Source of the DNA: Sanchytrium tribonematis
Lineage: Eukaryota > Sanchytriomycota > Sanchytriomycetes > Sanchytriales > Sanchytriaceae
Direction of reading: 5' to 3'
NCBI GenBank assembly: GCA_018985235.1
Contig: JADGIG010000025.1
Location: 1 to 40,862 of the forward strand
Length of the DNA: 40,862 nt
Below the pieces are notes generated by a model that saw nothing but the letters and a program-made list of their open reading frames with translations, did not search any database and had not been told where the DNA came from. Positions 27,739 through 35,910 of this stretch are shown piece by piece; position 1 is the stretch's first letter; the number at the start of each line of letters is the position of its first letter. Made by a program: the position numbers and the translations under genes.

Positions 27739-28004
27739 TTGTATTAGTGGAGGGGATGCTTTGTGATTAAATATCAAATTTATCAGTCATGTGGAATTTA
27801 ATGGTGCAATTTCAAAGTTGTCTTTGCCAAAATGACATCATTCAGATGTGAATATCGACACCAGTAAGATTTAGTAATAGAGTAGCTGATTATTTCAATT
27901 TTTTGAGTGGTTCACCTGAAAGCTTTGCATTTGAGTATTGATTGAAAATTCCATACAAACTAATAAAATTTGCATCTTGACAACCCCCTTTTAAAACTCA
28001 TCTG
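27739..28004. promoter_or_regulatory. Divergent intergenic region between CGLxC paralogue 2 and SKIC8
   Basis: 266 bp with no ORF above background, no tRNA and no repeat that I can see. It presumably holds the two divergent promoters. Confidence 0.45.
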
Positions 28005-28890
28005 ATGTTTTCTACATTATCTGTCAGTGAAGGTTCCCACGAACAAGGTGTATGGAGTTTAAAATGGCTGCAAAATCAATTGATTTCAGGAGGTGCTGAC
28101 TCCCAAGTAAAAATTTGGGATTCTCAATTAAATGAAGTGAAAGCATTCTCTCATCATTCAATGAGTGTCATAAATGTGGAGACGTACAACAATAAGGCAA
28201 TAAGTCATAGTTTTGATGGATCATTATGCTACTTTGACCTTGAAAGTGGAATTGTTGAAAAGAAATTGGAATTTGCACCAGTAGATTGCTTTCATACTCA
28301 AATTTACCAAAATACGATTGCTAGAACTTGTTACGATGGTTCTGTCGTACTAATGGACTTGGATGGAAAAGATAAATGTAGGTTTCAATCCAAGAAAGAT
28401 GTGTTTGTATTTAATTGCTGTTTCAACAATGATGGTAAGAGATTGGTTGCTGGATTGCAAGATGGAAGCGTAGCCGTTTTTGACGTCGAATCACAAAAAT
28501 TAATACATAACATTAACGCGCACCAAAAGCCAGTGCGACAAGTTTCAATTAGTCCCGATCAAAAATATATCGTAACTGCATCTTACGACCGGAGGGTTTG
28601 TGTCATAGATTTGTAATTTTTGCTAACATAGAGAACACGGCAATATTTTGACTTCGTTCTCGGGTCATAATTCATGGGTTTTGACAGCTGATATGCATCC
28701 AACTGAAACTATTATTGCAAGCGGAAGCTCTGATAAAACTGTCCGCTTATTCGATTTTAAATCTGGAAATACACTTCATGTTTATGAAGACAACACTGAT
28801 CAAGTTTGGCGAGTGAAATTTAATGCTGCTGGTGATAGATTGGCAACAGCTAGTGATGATAGAAGCATTCGAATCTATAGGACGGCTTAG
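28005..28890 (+). CDS. SKIC8: SKIC8 / WDR61 / Ski8 WD-repeat protein (two exons)
   Basis: Exons 28005-28612 and 28632-28890 join to a 288-residue seven-bladed WD40 protein. The start (HEQGVWSLKW...ISGGADSQVKIWD), the QKPVRQVSISPDQKYIVTASYDR block, and after splicing HGNILTSFSGHNSWVLTADMHPTETIIASGSSDKTVRLFDFKSG...DQVWRVKFN follow human WDR61 nearly blade by blade. Ski8 is the scaffold of the cytosolic Ski complex that feeds mRNA to the exosome and is also part of the PAF1 complex. Without intron removal the frame stops at 28616. Stop TAG 28888-28890, with AATAAA 3 nt later. Confidence 0.95.
28613..28631 (+). other. 19-nt intron in SKIC8
   Basis: Sequence gtaatttttgctaacatag, exactly 19 nt, phase 2 (splits tta, Leu). 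It carries a CTAAC branch-like element 3 nt before the terminal TAG. Its removal joins CVIDL to EHGNILTSFSGH, a conserved WD61 blade. Confidence 0.95.
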
Positions 28891-28893
28891 TTT

Positions 28894-28909
28894 AATAAAT
28901 CTATTTATT
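28894..28909. terminator. Inverted AATAAA pair at convergent 3' ends
   Basis: AATAAA (28894-28899) and TTTATT (28904-28909) face each other across 4 nt between the SKIC8 stop and the stop of the PH-domain gene. Each lies 3-10 nt past its own stop. Confidence 0.7.
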
Positions 28910-28918
28910 CGCTATATT

Positions 28919-31607
28919 TTACATCATAGTGGAAGAGGGTCTTTTGTTTATTTTCAAGCTCTTGTCGCTTAGGTTTCTCTCATTTTTGGGATCTGGAACT
29001 CTCTGAAGGGAATTGAAAGCACTAAAATCATCTGTCGAAGCATCTAATATCTCTGGTTCTATGCCTTTTTCAAAAAACGCCACACTTATCTCTGGATTTA
29101 TCATTTGACTCTGTTTGATTCTCCCATCATTTGGGTCAATATCAATGGAAGCACTAATTGTTGACAGGGCTCTAGAACCACTTATCATGTCAGGGTCGTC
29201 TAATACTTCACTTAATCTTTTAATAGATGCTAATTCCTTGTCGATCTTTTCTGGTTCAATTTCAGTCGAAAGTCTAGATTTCTTGGGTGAAACCTTATCT
29301 TGAAGTTGCTTGTCGATAGAATTTAGACTTGTTGACGCATGATTTTCGTCCTTGATCTTGTCTTTCGGCCTTAACTTGCTAGCAGACTCAGATGATTCAA
29401 GCTTAGGGATCTTCTTTTCATCTTTTTTTATTTCATCTGGGAATGGTTTGGACTTTTTTGAGGTATCCCCCTTAGAAGGCGATTTTTTCATTTCGTAATT
29501 TTCTGCTGCTTTTTTGACGGAAGATTTCTTGATGTCAGACTCATCACTCACCGAACTATCTGCAAATGAAATAGATTTAGGACGATCATTCAAATTATCA
29601 AGTTTAAGCTTGTTTGATTTACCAGTCGAATTTTTGGGCTCAAGCTTCAAATCAGCAAATTTCTCTTTTGTATCAGTAAATTTCAAATTGTGTGCTGAGC
29701 CGTGCTGTGGCTGTTCTTTGTCCTTTCGAACATCTTTCTCAAGCTTTGCGGTTTCTTCTTTGCTAAATGCGATTTTCTGTATTCTTTCTAGTTGTTCTTG
29801 CTGCTGAATACTTAATGACTGTTTGTCCCCGGCTTGTGGTTGTTTTACACTCTGGCTTCGCCTAACACTGCCTTTATTGGCAACTCGATCCTTTTGGCCT
29901 TCAAAGACTTGGGAGTCATCGCTAGTCTCAGATTGCTTGCGAGGATAATTATACTGTTTTTGCTCGATTTCTATAGGAGGTGGGATGGTTTCTCTTCTCG
30001 GGTTTATTTCATAATAAGAACTGCGAGCATTATTTAGTCTTTCAGAAGAAGTTCTTTCTGCTTGCACATAGCTGCTGTAGTACGGATCTGCTTTTTTATA
30101 TGCATCAAATTGTGGGTGTTCATAATTTTCTCTAAAATGACCGCCAGAATATGGATCACGTCTGTAAGAATCATAAAAATTATTTCTAGGGTCAGCCGAG
30201 CCATACTGGTCTCTAGCAAACCTAGGATCATTTAAGGGAAACTGGGGCTCTCTATTTCTAGGATCATTTGGACCAAACTGTTCTCTGACAATTCGTGTAT
30301 CTGTTCTCCCATCTTCTCTGTTACGAGGATCTTGATAGCGAGGATCATTTCTCGGATCACCAATTTGAAATTCTCTAGCAACCCTAGGATCAGTCCTTGG
30401 TTCAGAAGGAGAATATGGATCTCGAAGTGCTCTAGGGTCATTTCCAGGAGGAACAAACGAGGAATATCTAGGATCTTGAGGATATGGTCTCGCTTGTGGC
30501 AAATTTGCAAATCGGGGGTCTCTGGATAATTCCTTTCCGTCTTTCGAAAATCTCGAGTCGCTACCGATTGTGGAATAGCGATTCTCGCTATTGAATCTAC
30601 CTTCACTATTGCCACTGAAACGAGATTCATCGTATGGCAACCTGTTATCAAAATCCATTCTCAATCGTGGATCATCCCTTGCAAATCTCGGGTCCATTTC
30701 CGGTGGGTATTCGTATCGCATGTTTCGCATTCTGTAATATTCTTCGCTGGACATCTGAGGGTAATCGTAATAGTACATCGGTGGAACAGGGTAGCCATAC
30801 ATATCGTACATTGGCATTCTTGGAGGGAACATTTGCTGATAATTTGTTCCACTATAGTCACTATAATAGTCAGGAAAATCATTTGGACGAGGTGGATATC
30901 TGTTTTTAGCAGGGTCAAAAGTTTGGCTTCTCAACCTTTCGTCATCTTTGTGATTATTTGCATCAGGGTCTTGGCCATTTTTATTCAAATCATTCATAGA
31001 TTTCATGGATGGTGCTTTGGTAACTTTAACCTCTTCATCTTCGCGTTTTTTGGAGCTTTCCTTGGATGTATTTGATCTGAGAATGCCTTTTTTCTTCTTT
31101 TCTTTTTCTTCTGGTTTTTTATCAGATAATGATGTAGTGGATCGTTTAACTACAGACGAGGGAGAGGCTAATGACGGGGATTCTGAAAGTGGAATTGTTG
31201 GTTGCACAGTTTCTCTATCTTTTTGGGATGGAGACAGTGGCGACTTAGCATAATTATCAGCAAGAATTAAATCAATAGCAGTTATCCACTCAAGAAGCTG
31301 CTCTTCGCTGGAAGCTGCAACATCCAGGGTACCTTGTTGTGTGACAATAACAAACCTGAATTTTTGAACTTCGTCCTCGACGCGTTTTGTTCCAATGATA
31401 CCACTAGAATTACTATGTTAGTGTAAATTACCATGACCACTGAGTAGTTGTAGATTGATACATTAATTTTTCGTCAGTTAACTTGAAAAAATACAACTTC
31501 CACTTATCCTCATATAGTTTATATAAATATCCACTTGTTTCTGCATCTTTTTGTGTCTTTAATTGATTAACTTGATTATAAAGTTTAGCTTTGACTTTTT
31601 TAAACAT
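28919..31607 (-). CDS. PH-domain protein with long disordered DPR-repeat tail (two exons)
   Basis: Exon 1 is 31607-31432 and exon 2 is 31412-28919; together they give 889 residues. Exon 1 supplies the start of a pleckstrin-homology domain (SGYLYKLYEDKWKLYFFKLTDEKLMYQ), and exon 2 continues it (KFRFVIVTQQGTLDVAA, then the closing helix EEQLLEWITAIDLI). The domain spans about 24-110, with the conserved Trp in the last helix. The rest is disordered: a Lys/Ser segment, a Tyr/Pro/Met stretch, about twelve DPR(F/N/Y) repeats between residues 300 and 480, then Lys/Asp-rich sequence with many SPxK-like sites. A lipid- or protein-binding PH scaffold is likely; the family is unknown. The distal ORF alone would wrongly start at a GTG (31207) and miss the domain. 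Confidence 0.85.
31413..31431 (-). other. 19-nt intron in the PH-domain gene
   Basis: Read on the minus strand: gtaatttacactaacatag, exactly 19 nt, phase 2. It has a CTAAC branch-like element like the SKIC8 intron. Its removal joins the two halves of the PH domain (TTTQWS to CNSSGIIGTKR). Confidence 0.92.
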
Positions 31608-31729
31608 TTACAAATAAAGTGGGTAACAAAATCGCGATTTTTACTTATACTGCATTGGCCGCTTCAATATTCAATTACAGCAATATATATTGTTTTCAAA
31701 GTAGAATAAAGGAGTAATTTTGAAAACAC

Positions 31730-32185
31730 ATGCTATCTCGATTTTCAAGATTTGCAACAACCAACGCAGCTGCAGAAGTATCAGGATTAAAATTGTATTT
31801 TGCATCCCCGGGAGGTGCGCCTTACGTAGATAAGGTTGTTAAGCAAGTCAATTTACCAGGATCGTCAGGAGATTTGGGAATATTGGCAGACCACGTCCCA
31901 ATTATGGAGCAATTAAAGGCAGGTACTGTCGATATCATAGACGATGCCAAAACAGACAAATATTTTATTGCCGGTGGATTTGCATTTATGCACTCTAATT
32001 CAAAATTGAATGTTGTAGCTAGTGAAGCCTTTAAATTGGAGGATTTGGAGCTTTCTACAGCAGAGAAGTGTCTGGTTGACGCGAGAAAAAAAAGCGAGTC
32101 TAATGAAATTGATGAATCAACCACAGGAAAAGTTCATGTAGAAGTTCTTGAAAGTCTAGTAGCTGCACTAAAAGATAAAAAGTAA
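31730..32185 (+). CDS. ATP5F1D: Mitochondrial ATP synthase F1 subunit delta
   Basis: 151 residues: a short Arg-containing presequence (MLSRFSRFATTNAA) then the delta/bacterial-epsilon beta-sandwich (LKLYFASPGGAPYVDKVVKQVNLPGSSGDLGILADHVPIMEQLKAGTVDI...KYFIAGGFAFMHSNSKLNVVASEAF) and a C-terminal helical hairpin. The GxLGILxxHVPxxxxLxPG-type block is the family signature. It belongs to the central stalk of F1 with gamma and epsilon. First of six plus-strand genes in a row. An AGGAG-like stretch before the ATG has no meaning in a nuclear gene. Confidence 0.95.
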   Translation: MLSRFSRFATTNAAAEVSGLKLYFASPGGAPYVDKVVKQVNLPGSSGDLGILADHVPIMEQLKAGTVDIIDDAKTDKYFIAGGFAFMHSNSKLNVVASEAFKLEDLELSTAEKCLVDARKKSESNEIDESTTGKVHVEVLESLVAALKDKK

Positions 32186-32249
32186 ATCTCAAGTCCCCAC
32201 TGTTATAATTTTTAATTGTTTTTAGGCCACAAAATAAGTATCAATTAAC

Positions 32250-32807
32250 ATGAAGGCAGTTCAAATACGCCGAGTGGATAAACAAGGCTATCATAAAACT
32301 CAGTATTTCCCCGATGGAAGCAGGTATAAGGGAAATTGGAGCAGCAATACATTTGAAGGACAAGGAATCTTAGAAAAAAATCAAATATCCTCAAATTTGA
32401 AATATGTAGGAAATTTTCATGAAGGGAAATTTCATGGCACTGGCACACTTTATGAGAATAGTACGACCAAATATGCGGGTTCCTTTCAGAATGGCTCTTT
32501 TCATGGTAATGGAACCTACTTTGGACCGAATTACACATTCGCAGGAGAATTTGTTGCAGGCAAAAGACAAGGCTCAGGAATTTTGATCTCGGAAAATTAC
32601 TCTTATGATGGTCAGTGGTATAATGACAGGAGGAATGGAAAGGGAATCGAGAAAGTTAACACAAATCAGTATATTGGTGATTTTACAAATGACCAAAGGC
32701 ATGGTGTTGGAGAATTGACAACTCCCACGAGACAATTTAAAGGAACTTTTTTTGAGGGAAGCCCGCAAGTAGGAGAGTGGTTCCAGATTCAAAGCCAGCT
32801 TAAGTAA
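32250..32807 (+). CDS. MORN-repeat protein
   Basis: 185 residues made almost wholly of MORN repeats. About seven can be read, with YxGxWxxxxxxGxGxL spacing: YKGNWSSNTFEGQGIL, YVGNFHEGKFHGTGTLY, YAGSFQNGSFHGNGTYF, FAGEFVAGKRQGSGIL, YDGQWYNDRRNGKGIE, YIGDFTNDQRHGVGEL and FKGTFFEGSPQVGEW. Small all-MORN proteins of this size are common in cilia, flagella and sperm (for example the MORN2/3/5 group) and may bind membranes or scaffold axonemal complexes. The exact orthologue cannot be chosen. TTTTTAG at about 32219-32225, 25 nt before the ATG, could be a 3' splice site. Stop TAA 32805-32807 overlaps AATAAA. Confidence 0.88.
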   Translation: MKAVQIRRVDKQGYHKTQYFPDGSRYKGNWSSNTFEGQGILEKNQISSNLKYVGNFHEGKFHGTGTLYENSTTKYAGSFQNGSFHGNGTYFGPNYTFAGEFVAGKRQGSGILISENYSYDGQWYNDRRNGKGIEKVNTNQYIGDFTNDQRHGVGELTTPTRQFKGTFFEGSPQVGEWFQIQSQLK

Positions 32808-32859
32808 ATAAATTTTCGTTCTGACACACTTTGAAGATTTGCATTTTGAAACTTCATTT

Positions 32860-34713
32860 ATGTTGGCAATTTTGCTCTTCGTTATTGCTAAAACATTCTC
32901 AGATATTAAATGTTACTATCACGATTTGAGAAAAAGATCGGATACGATTGACATTGAAAGATCAGATTTTATGATTGAATTAACAGTTGAAGCACTGGAT
33001 GGAATTTTAAATAGTAGGTCATCAACATTATATATTATTGAAGCATACGCACCATGGTGTCCACACTGCCAGAAGTTTGGCCCTATAATAAGTGAAGTTG
33101 CTGACAAATTACACAAAGAATTTAAACCACAAGAAATTCAAATGTCTAGATTAAATTGCGACAAATTTTCTGGTGCATGTGACAAACTTAAAGTCAAAGG
33201 CTTTCCATCTGTGTACTCATATTACCATGGATCAAAAAAAGCGGAATTTGATGGTGATAGGGAAATTGGAGATCCCATTTATAAATGGATTCATAATCAA
33301 TTTACAAACATCCACGAAAGAAAGGAAACTAGCGCTAAAGCAGATGGTAGTATGTTTTCCAAAATTTACTTGGAGAGTAAAATTAAAAAAAATACTTCCA
33401 CTTTTCCCGTCAAATTAGAAGAGGTAGACAAAATTTCTCAACTTGGTTCAGATCCATGGCTTCTATTCAATGGAAAAAAGCCTGACATTCTAGAAAAAAT
33501 TTCAGCAAGATTTAATGGATTGTTGCGAATCGGTCATGGTGATCTCACTGGATTTGCACCAAAAAGAAAAAACGGATATTTTTTATTTTTCCTTAAAACT
33601 GGAAATTCACAAACTCTAATTCCACATGACAGCCATATAAATACAATAGATGAGATCTACCTTTTTGGCATAAAATCGCTCCTTCTTAATTATATATATG
33701 ACCCTGAAGCTCTAAAAAAATCTGGATTCGAAATGGATGAGATTAGTCATGAATTTAACTCTATATTTTTTCCTTTCGTTGAAGATATAAAAGAACAAAA
33801 TTACATGTTCTTGCATCTCGATCTGAAGACATTATCCTTGGAAAATTTACTGAGAATTTTGTCGGCTCTCAGTGAAGAATTAGATACATATGATTTTTAT
33901 CCTGTAGGCATATCCGTACAAAGACCAACACAAGGCCATAGAATTAAATTTTACTTGAGCCATGACAATGTACACGCAAATAATTACCTACAATCTGAAA
34001 AAATGAAGAAAATCTCTAATAGTGAGAGCAAAGATGTTCAAAGTTTTGTACTCTGCAATGTAAAAATACCATACAAACTAGGTTCAGAAGACTACATACG
34101 TTGCATGAAAGAGGTTGATACAGAAAAAATAAGATCTTTTGTAAAACATCACAAAGTTTTTGACATATCTGAGATCACTCCACTAAATGTAAAATCAGTC
34201 TTCAGTGCAAAAACACCACAGATTGTAGCTCTTGTTGATCCTTATTTACATACGAAATTCACATCTAACCTTCATGGCATAGTTGCTAAAACAAGAGTCG
34301 AATCTACTGAAACTTTAAAAAAAATATTTACATTAGATGCATGGTTTTTTAAAGAGTATGTATCCACGGCTTTTAATATCGATTTTAATGAAGAAAAGTT
34401 GCCTTTGGTAGTATTGGTTAAAGATGGCAAATATTATCGGTCAGATTCTAATCTTAAAGAATACAATGACTTTGAAAAGGCGTATGATTATTTTACTACT
34501 CTGATAGACAAATCTGGTTTCCATGATTTTGTAGATATGCACACAAAAAGAACAATTACGACAAGTTCTGCATTTTTGAGTGAAAATATTGAAAAAAGAC
34601 CCACAAATTTCTACCTTGTGGTATTGGTAGTCATTTTAATCATTGCATTTGCCTTAAGGTATTTCACCAAAAGCAGCTACTCGTTATTGCCATCTCATAA
34701 TAAATTTGCATAA
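32860..34713 (+). CDS. Membrane-anchored PDI-like thioredoxin protein (WCPHC)
   Basis: 617 residues from ATG 32860 (a TTG at 32839 is ignored). Signal peptide MLAILLFVIAKTFS, then a thioredoxin domain at ~40-150 with APWCPHCQKF, the conserved cis-Pro loop GFPSVYSYYHG, and a following DREIGDPIYKWI helix. A long region without clear motifs follows, with probable degenerate thioredoxin folds, and a C-terminal membrane helix (FYLVVLVVILIIAFALRYF) at ~583-601 with a short tail. The layout resembles TMX3-type ER disulfide isomerases, but the protein is longer and has CPHC instead of CGHC; no Erv/ALR CxxC-FAD module is visible, which speaks against QSOX. Probably an ER oxidoreductase. AATAAA (34699-34704) lies in the coding end, 7 nt before the stop. 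Confidence 0.8.
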   Translation: MLAILLFVIAKTFSDIKCYYHDLRKRSDTIDIERSDFMIELTVEALDGILNSRSSTLYIIEAYAPWCPHCQKFGPIISEVADKLHKEFKPQEIQMSRLNCDKFSGACDKLKVKGFPSVYSYYHGSKKAEFDGDREIGDPIYKWIHNQFTNIHERKETSAKADGSMFSKIYLESKIKKNTSTFPVKLEEVDKISQLGSDPWLLFNGKKPDILEKISARFNGLLRIGHGDLTGFAPKRKNGYFLFFLKTGNSQTLIPHDSHINTIDEIYLFGIKSLLLNYIYDPEALKKSGFEMDEISHEFNSIFFPFVEDIKEQNYMFLHLDLKTLSLENLLRILSALSEELDTYDFYPVGISVQRPTQGHRIKFYLSHDNVHANNYLQSEKMKKISNSESKDVQSFVLCNVKIPYKLGSEDYIRCMKEVDTEKIRSFVKHHKVFDISEITPLNVKSVFSAKTPQIVALVDPYLHTKFTSNLHGIVAKTRVESTETLKKIFTLDAWFFKEYVSTAFNIDFNEEKLPLVVLVKDGKYYRSDSNLKEYNDFEKAYDYFTTLIDKSGFHDFVDMHTKRTITTSSAFLSENIEKRPTNFYLVVLVVILIIAFALRYFTKSSYSLLPSHNKFA

Positions 34714-34738
34714 TATCCTAAATAGATTTCCCCTTTTA

Positions 34739-35884
34739 ATGTACTTTCTTTCAATTTGCGCACAAATTATTTTTCATTGTACAGATGATAGAATCCAACA
34801 AAATTTAGATACTGCCAAGAATTTATTTGAAAATACGCTAATTATTAATAGAGAAATTCATGTATTTGTAAATTTGATTGACCTTGGAATCTCTTTAAAT
34901 AATAACATGAATTATGGCTATGCTACTCCATCTTTTGTGATAGGTAGTTTTCAAAATATGACTATATCACTGACTGTTCCACATTACCTACTGACCTCAG
35001 CCAGTTCTATTTATTTTGACGAAGCATTCAAAATTGACATTGAGGAAAAATATATTCAGGAAGATATATTGGATTATATCATTGTACACGAACTGTTCCA
35101 TGGTTTCGGATTCGAATCTACCTTGACTAATGAATTTTCAGGATCAGCTGGACAAACATTAAGCGATAATGAGTTGGTATTTTTGCCACCAACATTTTGG
35201 GATATTTTATTAAATAAGAACGGGATTTCTTTAAAGAATCATTTTTTTAAGCCTTTGGATGGTCTTTGTTGGAGCAGTCACATAAACCCAATGCATAAAA
35301 AATCCAAGGACGAGATATATGGTAGAGTTGGAAGTTTTTTGCATAAAAAGAACACTGATGGAAGTCTCGAAAATATGGATATTGGTCCATTTATGAGCGA
35401 TAATTACACAATACGATTTGGCGACCAAGGGAAAAATGTTTACGTGCTTGATGGATTTGTTGACAAATTTATAACTGGCTTACGTGCAGGGGCTGGCTTT
35501 TGTCATATAGATTCCGGAATCATGCATATTAAGTCAAACGATTCCTCCCCGAGTGATAAAGGTATTTATGATTACCTTAAGAATGATCCAGCTTGGGATA
35601 TTTTGTGTTGGATGGGATATCAATTTAGAAATAGAACATGCCCAAAGATCATTTTTGAATCAAAATTTGTTAAAGCAAGTGAAATAGATCCAAAAGAAGT
35701 GTGTAGTCAATATCTAGATTTGGACCTTTACGAAACTGAAGTTAAATATTGGGTATCGCTAAGAATTGCAATCCTTCTTGCTGTGGGTCTTGTGGCACTT
35801 ATTATTTTATGGTTTTTGGCCAAACAAATATATAGATTCTTCCGTCCAAAAACAAGCAGGCCAAAGTTGAAAGTTTTCACCTGA
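34739..35884 (+). CDS. Membrane-anchored HExxH putative metalloprotease
   Basis: 381 residues from ATG 34739 (a TTG at 34706 overlaps the previous gene and is ignored). A signal peptide (MYFLSICAQIIFHC) is followed by an ectodomain with the zinc-binding motif VHELFHGFGFES at 116-127 (His117, Glu118, His121) and several cysteines. A single membrane helix near the C-terminus (IAILLAVGLVALIILWFLA) and a basic cytosolic tail complete it. HExxHGxGF suits metzincin-like zincins, but the third ligand expected at +6 from the second His is Ser127. Similar HExxHGxGF proteins exist among uncharacterised secreted proteins. Activity is plausible, not proved. Ends in TGA, the only TGA in the window. It starts 25 bp after the previous stop. 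Confidence 0.72.
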   Translation: MYFLSICAQIIFHCTDDRIQQNLDTAKNLFENTLIINREIHVFVNLIDLGISLNNNMNYGYATPSFVIGSFQNMTISLTVPHYLLTSASSIYFDEAFKIDIEEKYIQEDILDYIIVHELFHGFGFESTLTNEFSGSAGQTLSDNELVFLPPTFWDILLNKNGISLKNHFFKPLDGLCWSSHINPMHKKSKDEIYGRVGSFLHKKNTDGSLENMDIGPFMSDNYTIRFGDQGKNVYVLDGFVDKFITGLRAGAGFCHIDSGIMHIKSNDSSPSDKGIYDYLKNDPAWDILCWMGYQFRNRTCPKIIFESKFVKASEIDPKEVCSQYLDLDLYETEVKYWVSLRIAILLAVGLVALIILWFLAKQIYRFFRPKTSRPKLKVFT

Positions 35885-35910
35885 TACCTTGAAAAATCTG
35901 AAACTTTTGG

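Noticed and set aside
32860-34713. Quiescin sulfhydryl oxidase (QSOX)
   Set aside because: There is a thioredoxin domain and a membrane helix, but no Erv/ALR-type CxxC-FAD region is visible.
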